Below are positions 1 to 6,023 of a stretch of 11,025 bases of DNA, in pieces. The stretch is from Candidatus Eiseniibacteriota bacterium. GTDB lineage: Bacteria; Eisenbacteria; RBG-16-71-46; CAIMUX01. The notes below the pieces were generated by a model, which did no database searches, was not told where the DNA came from, and worked only from the letters and a program-made list of their open reading frames with translations. Positions within the stretch are counted from its first letter, which is position 1. Every line of letters starts with the position of its first letter. A program made the translations under genes and the position numbers. Where the stretch lies: positions 1-11,025 of the forward strand of contig JAGQHR010000053.1 of the NCBI GenBank assembly GCA_020431745.1, read 5' to 3'.

Positions 1-84
1 TCAGACCCGTATCCTCATGACAGGAAGCCCGCGCCCCGTCGCTCCGAGGACCAGCACGCCTCGGGAGCGTCCCGCCGACGCCTG

Positions 85-444
85 TTGCACAGCGCCCGCA
101 ACCTGCTCGCGCTCGTGGCGATCCTCTTCGTCGGGCTCGCCTGCGCCTCGTCGAAGCCGGGCGATGGGACGCCCGCGCCCGGCAGCGTCGCACTCAAGCT
201 CGGCGCGGACGGTGCCGAGGCTTCCAGCCCCGACCTCACCCTCGACGCGCTCCGGGCCGGCCAGGCGGTCTACATGGTCGAAGGCGCGCACGGCGCGATG
301 TACACCCTGCAACTGACGGAAGAGCAGATCGCGGACCTCATCGCAGGATCGACCGTGATGACGGAGGCGAGCGGAGAGCGGGGCACGGAGCCGGTGCAGA
401 TCTCGGTGCAGAAAGCGAAGAAGAAGAGCTTCCTCGGCTGGTAG
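85..444 (+). CDS. Small putative lipoprotein, function unknown
   Basis: The protein is not recognised. From the TTG at 85 it has 119 residues. A hydrophobic stretch at residues 7-19 ends in G-L-A-C, with Cys20 as a possible lipidation site; the match is imperfect because position -3 is Gly rather than Leu. The mature part has about 100 residues, is polar, and ends in a Lys-rich stretch and FLGW. No catalytic motif is visible. The start is doubtful: the TTG has no Shine-Dalgarno sequence, there is no in-frame ATG or GTG upstream in the window, and the frame stays open back to base 1. The true start may therefore lie before the window, or be the GTG at 115, which would leave a very short signal. 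It ends 11 nt before the di-heme gene, so the two are probably co-transcribed and both exported. Confidence 0.55.
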   Translation: MHSARNLLALVAILFVGLACASSKPGDGTPAPGSVALKLGADGAEASSPDLTLDALRAGQAVYMVEGAHGAMYTLQLTEEQIADLIAGSTVMTEASGERGTEPVQISVQKAKKKSFLGW

Positions 445-455
445 GGGCTCGGGCG

Positions 456-2825
456 ATGCTCCGGCCGGCGGTCCCGCTCGGTCTCGCGTTCCTGCTGGGC
501 GTGTCGTGCGTGAGCTTCTTGTGCATGAGCGTCCTGCCGGGATCGGGATCCCCGATGGACGCCGCACCGACGGACGCAGCATCGACGAACGCACGAGGCG
601 AGGGCGACGATCCGGACGTCGTTCTTCGCCTCACGCAGCTCGAGGATTCCCTCGTCGCGTCGGCGACGCCGGAGCTCGTCGGCGCGAGCAAGACGGATGT
701 CCCGCACACCGTCGCCGCGCAGGTCGCTCGACGCGAGGAGCTGGGGCACATCCTGGGACCCGATCCGTTTCGGATCCTGGCCGTCGGCGCGGCCCCGGTT
801 CGTTGGGTCCTTCTGCTGCGTGGATGCGATCAGATCGCCCTGTTGGACGGAGATCCGTTCTCCCCGGACGGACTACGGATCCGGACGCGAATTCCCACGC
901 CTCCCGAACCGTCGTCCTGGACCACTCTGGACGACCGCTACGTACTGGTGGCCGGCGAGGGAAGCGGTCGCATCGCCCTCTATGACACGGCACGCGACCT
1001 CGCCGAGGTGTGCGAGTTGGATCTGCCGGCCGTGTCCCTGCGCGGCATAGCGTTCGACCCACGCTCGCGAGTCGGATTCGCCCTCGATCCGATCGGGGAC
1101 CGCGCGCTCTCCTTCCTCGTCTCCGATCCGGATCGATCGTCGAACGGAGCCATCGTCCTGTCCCGCCTCGATCACGACCTCGACTTGCCCGCCGGCCCCT
1201 TGCAGGCCGCGATCGCGGGTGACTTCCTGGTAACCGATTGCCTGCTCGCACACACGATTGTCGTCCATCGACGCAGCACGGACCCGGACCGACCGTGGAT
1301 CCGGGAAGCCACGATCGAGCACGACGGTCCGATTTGGTCGTTCGATGTCGGGCTCCTCGGCGACACGCTCTGGGTCGCCGCCGGCGGCATCGAGGACCAT
1401 CCGCTCGACCGCACGGAAGGCGAGTTCGGATACGTCGACTCGTATCTGTATCTCTATCGCTCGGTCGTGACCGACGGCCACGCGGGCTCGTTTCAAAGAA
1501 TCGAGCAGTGGAATCTCTCCGAGCTCGGAGTCGTGACCCCGAAACGCGTGAAGCTGGAGCCCGACCGAATTCGGGTCGCAGGGTTCGGCGGCGAGTGGCT
1601 CGCATCCGTTCCATGGGCTCCGGATGCGCAGGAAAAGGCCGGAACGAGCGGACGCTCGGCACCCGTGACGTTCCGGGTTCCTCCGGGGATCAGCGATTTC
1701 GTGGTCGATCCGTCCGGAAATCGGCTCGTCGCGGTGAGCCCGCTCCTCGACGCCCTCATCGAGATCCCGCTCTCGCAAGGCGCCGATGCCCACGCTGATC
1801 CCACCACGATCGAAGGATCCCGGGGCCGGCTCGCCGCGATGCGGACGATCCCCGCGGCGAATGCTTCCTCCGGAGATACGACGACGTCAGGCGACGCGAC
1901 GACGTCGCCCGATGCGCCGACGCCGACCGGACCGACGCCCATCGAACCGGCAACCGACATCGCGGACGCTACCCGACGGCGGGCGGACCTCCGGCTGGGT
2001 GAGCTCCTGGTCTTCACCACCCTGCTCACTCCGGACAATCAAACCGACGGCGAGCTCTCCCGATTCACGTGCGAGGCCTGCCACTTCGAAGGCGGCATCG
2101 ACGGCCGCACCCACTACACCGGTCGGGAGAATGTCTTCGCGACCACGAAGCCGATCCGGGGCTTGGGAAACAACGTCCCCTTGTTCAGTCGCTCCGGAGC
2201 CTCATCGCTCGCGGAGATGGTTCCGGCCGAGTTCCGGGTCGCCAACCAGCACCGCATGGCAGCCCATGAGATCCCCGTCTCCGAACATCCTTGGCTGTGC
2301 GAACTGGCGCCGGGCTCCTCCGTCGACTCGTTCCGGCAGCGGCGGGCCATGCTCCAGTACCTCTTCGAGCTCCCGCCGATCCCTCAGCCGGATCGAACAC
2401 GCGAGTGGACGGAGGACGAGACGCGGGGCCTTCAGGTCTTCCGCGATCGCTGTGCCCGTTGCCACCTGCCGGTTCTCTCCACGCGGGCCGAGGAGGATCG
2501 AGTGCCGGTCGAAGACTGGACGGCGTGGCTGTCGCAGCCGCGAGCGGATCTCGTCTGGGCGGCACCGTTCCTGATCAAGACCGGAGTCGAACCCTACGTG
2601 TCCGAAGCCGGGGCGCGCGTCCCCAGCCTGCGACGCGTGCTCTGGAAGCGCCCCTACTTCACCAACGGGACGGCGAACAGCCTCGACGCCGTGCTCGAGG
2701 ACTTCCGGCACGATCGGGCGATGGGCTGGCATGATCCGCGGGGGGTTCCGAGAGACCGTCCGGACGTGAAGGCCCTCACGGCCGACGAGCGCCGGGAGCT
2801 GGGGGCGCTCCTGCGCAGGTTCTAG
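456..2825 (+). CDS. Secreted beta-propeller / di-heme cytochrome c peroxidase-like protein
   Basis: This 789-residue protein is predicted to be exported. A hydrophobic segment at residues 6-27 follows a short basic N-terminus. Residues about 100-450 contain repeated strand-rich units with G/D-containing turns, as in YVTN-type or seven-bladed propellers; this is an inference from pattern. A low-complexity Ser/Thr/Asp/Pro linker spans about 470-500. The C-terminal part (about 515-789) carries two c-type heme motifs, C539-EA-C542-H543 and C666-AR-C669-H670, spaced as in bacterial di-heme peroxidases and MauG relatives. These use hydrogen peroxide or oxidise protein or small-molecule substrates in the periplasm. 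The motif near the C-terminus that often reads PYFHNG or PYMHDG is PYFTNG here. The ATG at 456 has an AGGGG stretch about 8 nt upstream. The substrate cannot be named from sequence. Confidence 0.85.
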   Translation: MLRPAVPLGLAFLLGVSCVSFLCMSVLPGSGSPMDAAPTDAASTNARGEGDDPDVVLRLTQLEDSLVASATPELVGASKTDVPHTVAAQVARREELGHILGPDPFRILAVGAAPVRWVLLLRGCDQIALLDGDPFSPDGLRIRTRIPTPPEPSSWTTLDDRYVLVAGEGSGRIALYDTARDLAEVCELDLPAVSLRGIAFDPRSRVGFALDPIGDRALSFLVSDPDRSSNGAIVLSRLDHDLDLPAGPLQAAIAGDFLVTDCLLAHTIVVHRRSTDPDRPWIREATIEHDGPIWSFDVGLLGDTLWVAAGGIEDHPLDRTEGEFGYVDSYLYLYRSVVTDGHAGSFQRIEQWNLSELGVVTPKRVKLEPDRIRVAGFGGEWLASVPWAPDAQEKAGTSGRSAPVTFRVPPGISDFVVDPSGNRLVAVSPLLDALIEIPLSQGADAHADPTTIEGSRGRLAAMRTIPAANASSGDTTTSGDATTSPDAPTPTGPTPIEPATDIADATRRRADLRLGELLVFTTLLTPDNQTDGELSRFTCEACHFEGGIDGRTHYTGRENVFATTKPIRGLGNNVPLFSRSGASSLAEMVPAEFRVANQHRMAAHEIPVSEHPWLCELAPGSSVDSFRQRRAMLQYLFELPPIPQPDRTREWTEDETRGLQVFRDRCARCHLPVLSTRAEEDRVPVEDWTAWLSQPRADLVWAAPFLIKTGVEPYVSEAGARVPSLRRVLWKRPYFTNGTANSLDAVLEDFRHDRAMGWHDPRGVPRDRPDVKALTADERRELGALLRRF

Positions 2826-2874
2826 CGCGCGCGCCGAGCAGGCCCGGGAGCGGGCGCCCCAAAGCTCGATCTGG

Positions 2875-2904
2875 TTGACTCTGCGGACGGCGCCGCCCTA
2901 GACT
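2875..2904 (+). promoter_or_regulatory. Sigma70-type promoter of rpsR
   Basis: TTGACT at 2875-2880 and TAGACT at 2899-2904 are separated by 18 nt. The first matches the -35 consensus at five of six positions and the second has four of six, including the key T, A and final T. Transcription would begin near 2911, giving a leader of about 130 nt. It fits a separate rpsR transcript that ends at the terminator downstream. Confidence 0.55.
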
Positions 2905-2926
2905 CCGAGCTTCGCTTCGTGATTGG

Positions 2927-2975
2927 TCGAGGCGCTCGAAGCCCCTTGGCGAAGGGGTGAGGGCAGCCCGGCCCT
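2927..2975 (+). promoter_or_regulatory. Three consecutive hairpins in the rpsR leader
   Basis: Three short perfect hairpins lie nearly end to end: TCGAG/CTCGA (2927-2931 with 2935-2939), CCCCTT/AAGGGG (2942-2947 with 2952-2957, loop GGCG) and AGGGC/GCCCT (2960-2964 with 2971-2975). They fall between the predicted transcription start and the ribosome binding site. Ribosomal protein mRNAs often carry leaders bound by their own product; S6:S18 is a known case. That role here is inference. Confidence 0.4.
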
Positions 2976-3028
2976 GATGTCCAGAGTCGCGAACGCCCCG
3001 TTCGGGTCGGTTCGCCGTCGACGCAACC

Positions 3029-3035
3029 AGGAGGT
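3029..3035 (+). promoter_or_regulatory. Strong Shine-Dalgarno sequence of rpsR
   Basis: AGGAGGT lies 4 nt before the ATG at 3040. It decides the start: the longer in-frame reading from 2923 has no such site and would add residues unlike any S18. Confidence 0.85.
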
Positions 3036-3039
3036 CCGA

Positions 3040-3282
3040 ATGGCGCGTAAGTTCCCGCCTCGCAAGAAGGTCTGCCCGTTTCTCAAGGATCCGGCGCTCA
3101 TCGAGAAGATCGATTACAAGAATCCCGATTTCCTCAACCGCTTCCTCTCCCCCTTCGGCCGGATCGTGCCCCGGCGGGTGACCGGCGTCAGCGCCCGTCA
3201 TCACCGGCATCTGGTTCGGGAGATCAAGCGCGCGCGCATGCTCGCGATGCTGCCCTTCACGGCCCGCGACGAGCGTCGATAG
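3040..3282 (+). CDS. rpsR: 30S ribosomal protein bS18
   Basis: The 80-residue product is a full-length bS18, a small-subunit platform protein that works next to bS6. Recognisable family features run in order: a basic N-terminus (MARKFPPRKK), the IDYKNPDFLNRF segment, GRIVPRRVTG, and the C-terminal helix ending REIKRARMLAMLPFT. Where zinc-binding S18 proteins have a CxxC and a later Cys, this one keeps only the first Cys (residue 12). The second is Leu15, and the position in the later RVTGVSARHHR segment is Ser, so it should not bind zinc in the usual way. Unlike many genomes, rpsF and rplI are not adjacent: the gene has its own promoter, leader and terminator. It could be the only S18 or one of two paralogues; the window cannot decide. 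Confidence 0.95.
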   Translation: MARKFPPRKKVCPFLKDPALIEKIDYKNPDFLNRFLSPFGRIVPRRVTGVSARHHRHLVREIKRARMLAMLPFTARDERR

Positions 3283-3309
3283 AACCGGCGCGAGACAGTT
3301 CGGCTTCAG

Positions 3310-3349
3310 CGGCGGAATCACCTGCACGACAGGTCGTTCCGCCGTTTTT
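3310..3349 (+). terminator. Intrinsic terminator after rpsR
   Basis: CGGCGGAA (3310-3317) pairs with TTCCGCCG (3337-3344), and an inner ACCTG/CAGGT stem (3320-3324 with 3330-3334) closes on a 5-nt loop. The two stems are separated by a wobble pair and a C-C mismatch. TTTTT follows at once (3345-3349). Confidence 0.9.
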
Positions 3350-3417
3350 CGTTGCTCTCGGATTCCCCGGATCCGTTGGCGTACAACGCTCGTCTCCCGC
3401 TCAGCCACATAGCCAGT

Positions 3418-3432
3418 GTCAGAGGGTCTGAC
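3418..3432. repeat. 15-nt palindrome upstream of a membrane-protein gene
   Basis: GTCAGA-GGG-TCTGAC is a perfect 6+3+6 inverted repeat 62 nt before the ATG at 3495. It could be an operator or a short hairpin. No matching -35/-10 pair was found next to it. Confidence 0.35.
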
Positions 3433-3494
3433 GGAGTCGGCTCGATGGGAGTCGCTTCGTGGTCAGGGTTGGCGGACCCGAGGAGCACCTTGGA

Positions 3495-3905
3495 ATGAGC
3501 GACGAATCGGAAACGAACGATCTCACCCCCGAAGAGAGGCACGCCCTCGCGGCGCTCGCCTCCGACCGGACATACTTCCGCGGATTGGAGGATCGGACCG
3601 TCGCCGCCCTGCAGCGGGAGGGCCTCATCCGCGCTTCCGTCCCGGCTTGGATGCGGGCGCTCCGCTGGACCGCGGCGGCCGCTTCGCTCGCCGCGGCCTT
3701 CGGCGCCGGGGCCCAGTTCCAGAAGCACCGCGAACCGTCCCCGGAAAGCGTCGTGATTCCCGCCAGCACCGCACCGTCGGACGGCCCGGCAGTGGCGGTG
3801 ACCTATCACCTGGACCTCGAGGATCCGTTCGACGAGTCGTTCAGCGACGCGGACGCGCATCCGAAGGTCCGGATTTCCCGCGCACTGGCTCTCCAGACTC
3901 AGTAG
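3495..3905 (+). CDS. Unrecognised single-pass membrane protein, anti-sigma-like layout
   Basis: The 136-residue protein has an acidic start, then a charged N-terminal part at residues 10-48 (LTPEERHALAAL, LEDRTVAALQREGLI). One Ala-rich membrane segment lies at about 55-75, and a Pro/Ser-rich, acidic outer part of about 60 residues follows. This layout resembles small proteins encoded after ECF sigma factors in several high-GC bacteria, but there is no zinc anti-sigma motif (HxxxCxxC) and no sigma factor gene in the window. The ATG at 3495 is preferred because AGGAG lies at 3481-3485; a GTG at 3459 would add 12 residues with a poor site. The gene sits between two terminators, the second at 3960-4008, so it is probably transcribed alone. 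No function is assigned. Confidence 0.7.
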   Translation: MSDESETNDLTPEERHALAALASDRTYFRGLEDRTVAALQREGLIRASVPAWMRALRWTAAAASLAAAFGAGAQFQKHREPSPESVVIPASTAPSDGPAVAVTYHLDLEDPFDESFSDADAHPKVRISRALALQTQ

Positions 3906-3959
3906 TCCCCCTCCGGATCGCGCCCTCGGGCGCTCCGCTGCCGGTCCACCCCGGCACCC

Positions 3960-4008
3960 CCGGCGGACCCTTGCGTCGTGAACGGCGCAGGGTCCGCCGG
4001 CCCCTTTT
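3960..4008 (+). terminator. Intrinsic terminator after the membrane-protein gene
   Basis: A perfect 12-bp stem pairs CCGGCGGACCCT (3960-3971) with AGGGTCCGCCGG (3989-4000). A bulged T at 3972 and further inner pairs (GCG with CGC) extend it. CCCCTTTT follows (4001-4008). The stem is very strong, though the T-run has only four bases. Confidence 0.75.
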
Positions 4009-4110
4009 CCGCCACCCTCCCAGACGGAATCCGGAGACCTGGTGGTCGCTCGGCCGTGATACCATGGTTGGGGCCTGAAGGGGTCCGAGTAGCTATTCGA
4101 GAGGTACACC

Positions 4111-4446
4111 GTGGATCTGACCAAGCTGCGCCGACTGCAGGATGCCGTCATCCTGACCTTTCCCCAGAGCCGCGCCGACGAGAGCCGGCGCGCCTTCAAC
4201 GACCTTCTGCGGGAGATCATCCGCGAAGAGGTCCACTCGAAGGTGGTGATCGACCTCGGCGAGGTCACCTGGTTCTCGTCGCTCGATCTCGGTGGACTGG
4301 TCTTCGCCCTTCGCGAGTGCAACGACCGAGGGCTCCGCTTCTGCCTCGCGTGCGTCGGGCCCCGGGTCCGCAGCGTTCTGGAGGCCACCAAGATGGACCA
4401 GGTCTTCTCGATCCACGATTCCGTCGAGGCAGCCGTCGCCGGCTGA
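4111..4446 (+). CDS. STAS-domain protein, anti-sigma factor antagonist-like
   Basis: This 111-residue protein is essentially one STAS domain. The N-terminal 40 residues include the strand AVILTFPQS and a helix. The core strand KVVIDLGEVTWFSSLDLGGL then matches the family's V-hydrophobic-D-L-x-x-V-x-x-hydrophobic-x-S pattern, and VGPRVRSVLEATKMDQVFSIHDSVEAAV gives the last helices. In SpoIIAA/RsbV proteins a DS pair at this place holds the serine phosphorylated by a partner kinase. Here the aligned residues are Ser56-Ser57, followed by LDLGG, so Ser57 is the candidate site but the motif is altered. The start is GTG with GAGAGGT 5 nt upstream; no ATG alternative fits. No RsbW-like kinase or sigma factor is nearby, so the partner is unknown. 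Some STAS proteins do other jobs, such as lipid transport or polarity. Confidence 0.8.
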   Translation: MDLTKLRRLQDAVILTFPQSRADESRRAFNDLLREIIREEVHSKVVIDLGEVTWFSSLDLGGLVFALRECNDRGLRFCLACVGPRVRSVLEATKMDQVFSIHDSVEAAVAG

Positions 4447-4592
4447 CGCCCCCCCCTCGATCCCGGCCTGACCCCGCCGACCCTGCGAGCAACACCACCG
4501 TTGCCCATCGTCGCCTGAATCGAACGAAACCGGCGGAGGACACCTAACCGGAATCGACTGACCACCCCGACCCTCGGCGACGCACCCTCGGC

Positions 4593-4620
4593 TTGACCGT
4601 TAATGATAACGATGTATCAT
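4593..4620 (+). promoter_or_regulatory. Promoter of the zur-znuACB operon
   Basis: TTGACC (4593-4598) and TATCAT (4615-4620) are separated by 16 nt. Transcription would begin about seven bases after the -10, near 4627, which is the A of the likely zur ATG. The inverted repeat at 4602-4621 fills the spacer and the -10, so a bound regulator would block RNA polymerase. Confidence 0.65.
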
Positions 4621-4621
4621 T
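4602..4621. promoter_or_regulatory. Putative Zur operator
   Basis: AATGATA (4602-4608) and TATCATT (4615-4621) form a perfect 7+6+7 inverted repeat in an AT-rich island within GC-rich DNA. AT-rich dyads with TGATA-like half-sites are typical of Fur/Zur-family boxes. Assignment to Zur rests on the genes that follow. Confidence 0.65.
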
Positions 4622-4626
4622 CTCAA

Positions 4627-5073
4627 ATGAGTCGAGGAGCCCAGTCGCTGACGGCAACCCGGGCGGGCGGACGGAGGACGCGGCAGCGCCGTGCGATCGT
4701 GGAGGTCATTACCGAGGCCCAGCGGCCGCTGACCTCGAACGAAGTCCTCGAGCTCGCCTCGCAGCGTTGTCCCGGGATCGGCATCGCGACGGTCTATCGG
4801 GCGCTCCGCTCCGGTGTCGAGGAAGGATGGCTTTCCACCGTCGAGCTTCCCTCACAGCCGGATCGGTTCGAACGGGCCGGCAAAGAGCACCACCACCACT
4901 TCCACTGCCGGGTCTGCGGCTTGGTCTTCGAGCTCGAACCCTGTGAGTTGCGGGTCGGTGGGTCCGCTCCCGCGGGATTCCTGGTCGAGGAGCACGAGAT
5001 CCTCCTCTTCGGTCGCTGCGCCGCGTGCGCGCAGAAACGAAACCCCGCCAAGCGGGTCGGGTCCTCGTCATGA
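4627..5073 (+). CDS. zur: Fur-family zinc uptake regulator
   Basis: The 148-residue protein has the Fur-family layout. A winged-helix DNA-binding domain (about residues 15-80) includes RPLTSNEVLELA and the recognition segment GIATVYRALRSGVEEGW. A dimerisation domain carries the metal sites: His88-His91 and His93, then C94-RV-C97, then EEHE around His123, and C131-AA-C134. The two CxxC pairs form the structural zinc site of the family. Zur binds DNA when loaded with zinc and represses uptake genes. It is called Zur rather than Fur because znuA, znuC and znuB follow directly. The ATG at 4627 is chosen over those at 4603 and 4612, which lie inside the promoter and operator. No Shine-Dalgarno sequence is present, and the predicted transcript starts at the same base, so it may be leaderless. 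Confidence 0.85.
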   Translation: MSRGAQSLTATRAGGRRTRQRRAIVEVITEAQRPLTSNEVLELASQRCPGIGIATVYRALRSGVEEGWLSTVELPSQPDRFERAGKEHHHHFHCRVCGLVFELEPCELRVGGSAPAGFLVEEHEILLFGRCAACAQKRNPAKRVGSSS

Positions 5074-6023
5074 ACCAGGCTCGCCTCGTCACGGGTCGAC
5101 GATTCTCCCGCAATACGTGGGGGCCCAAGCTCCTGGCGGCGCTCGTCTTCCTGGTCCTGCTCCCCTACGGGCTCGGGAACGGGTGCGCTCCCCGGGAAGC
5201 CACCCCGGAGGTGCCGATCGTTCTGGTAACGATCCCCCCGCTCGAGTTCTTCGTTCGGGAGCTGGCGGGCGACGCGGTCGAGGTCCGCTGCCTGCTGCCT
5301 CCGGGCGCCGACCCTCACGGATACGAGCCGGGAGTGTCACAGCTCCGGGCCCTCGAGTCGGCGTCGCTCATCGTCACGGTGGGGCATCCCGCTCTGTCTT
5401 TCGAACGAGCGATCATCGACCGCCTTCCCGGCGCCGCGGCGTCCAACGTCGTGGTCGGCTTCGCAGGGGCGCTGGACACCCCGGATCCGCACGTGTGGCT
5501 CTCCCCCGATCGCTGCCGAACCCTGTCGCGGAATCTTTCGGAACGCCTGTCCGCGACCTGGCCCTCCCTGGCGCCCACCATCTCGGAGCGCGCGGACTCA
5601 CTGGACGGCGCGATCACCCGACTCGATCACCGGATCCGATCCGTTCTTTCCCAAGACCAAGGGGGCGCGTTCCTGGTCGTCCACGATGCGTGGGGGCCGT
5701 TCGCCGACGCCTATGGACTGGAGCAGATCGCGATCGAGGAGGACGGGCACGAGCCCGGACCCGAACGGATCGCGGCCATCCTGAGCCGGGCGCGGGCGAC
5801 ACACCTGGGCGCCGTCTTCGTGGAGCCACAGTTCTCCCGACAGAGCGCCGAGCTCATCGCCTCCGAGATCGGAGCCGAAGTCGTCGTGCTCGACCCTCTC
5901 TCCACAGATTGGTCAGACAATCTGATAAAAGCCGCGGAAGCCATCGCAGCCGCTGGGACGACGCCCGCTCCAACGGCGACACCTCAAAACGGCACGACCG
6001 ATCCGAAATCGGGAACGCTATGA
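5070..6023 (+). CDS. znuA: Zinc ABC transporter, substrate-binding lipoprotein
   Basis: This 317-residue protein belongs to the cluster A-I (ZnuA/TroA) solute-binding family, which captures zinc in the periplasm and passes it to ZnuB. A basic N-terminus (GRRFSRN) and a hydrophobic stretch lead to G-N-G-C, a weak lipobox. The four expected ligands are visible: His83 in DPHGYEP, His141 in DPHVWLSP, His205 in HDAWGPFADAYGL and Asp275 in VVLDPLS. A His at the third position, where manganese-type members have Glu, favours zinc. The His-rich loop found between the first two ligands in many ZnuA proteins is missing. The C-terminus is a Thr/Pro-rich tail. The ATG at 5070 overlaps the zur stop as ATGA; an in-frame GTG at 5025 would put 15 extra residues before the signal. 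Confidence 0.9.
   Translation: MNQARLVTGRRFSRNTWGPKLLAALVFLVLLPYGLGNGCAPREATPEVPIVLVTIPPLEFFVRELAGDAVEVRCLLPPGADPHGYEPGVSQLRALESASLIVTVGHPALSFERAIIDRLPGAAASNVVVGFAGALDTPDPHVWLSPDRCRTLSRNLSERLSATWPSLAPTISERADSLDGAITRLDHRIRSVLSQDQGGAFLVVHDAWGPFADAYGLEQIAIEEDGHEPGPERIAAILSRARATHLGAVFVEPQFSRQSAELIASEIGAEVVVLDPLSTDWSDNLIKAAEAIAAAGTTPAPTATPQNGTTDPKSGTL

Larger units (their letters stand above)
2826..3039 (+). other. Intergenic region with the rpsR promoter and leader
   Basis: This 214-nt stretch has no gene. Near its start are GC-rich complementary segments (around 2830-2834 and 2854-2860), but no T-run follows, so I do not call a terminator for the upstream gene. The rest holds the promoter at 2875-2904 and a structured leader before rpsR. 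Confidence 0.6.

Noticed and set aside
17..316. ATG-started frame overlapping the small lipoprotein gene
   Set aside because: Low-complexity Arg/Pro/Ser/Thr product with no signal or domain, out of frame with the lipoprotein reading.
1..594. Antisense open frame at the window start
   Set aside because: Arg-rich shadow frame; the + strand frame has a signal-like segment and a tight link to the next gene.
3318..4565. Long antisense open frame opposite the membrane-protein and STAS genes
   Set aside because: Arg/Ser/Gly-rich composition without any family pattern, and it runs through two + strand terminators.
4447..4592. Possible terminator or RNA gene between the STAS gene and zur
   Set aside because: Only distant CCGCCG/CGGCGG complementarity, no compact hairpin with T-run, and nothing like a tRNA.
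4814..6019. Long open frame upstream of znuC giving a 648-residue reading
   Set aside because: The upstream part is an out-of-frame reading of zur and znuA, rich in Arg/Gly/Pro/Ser. Family similarity begins only at the ATG at 6020.
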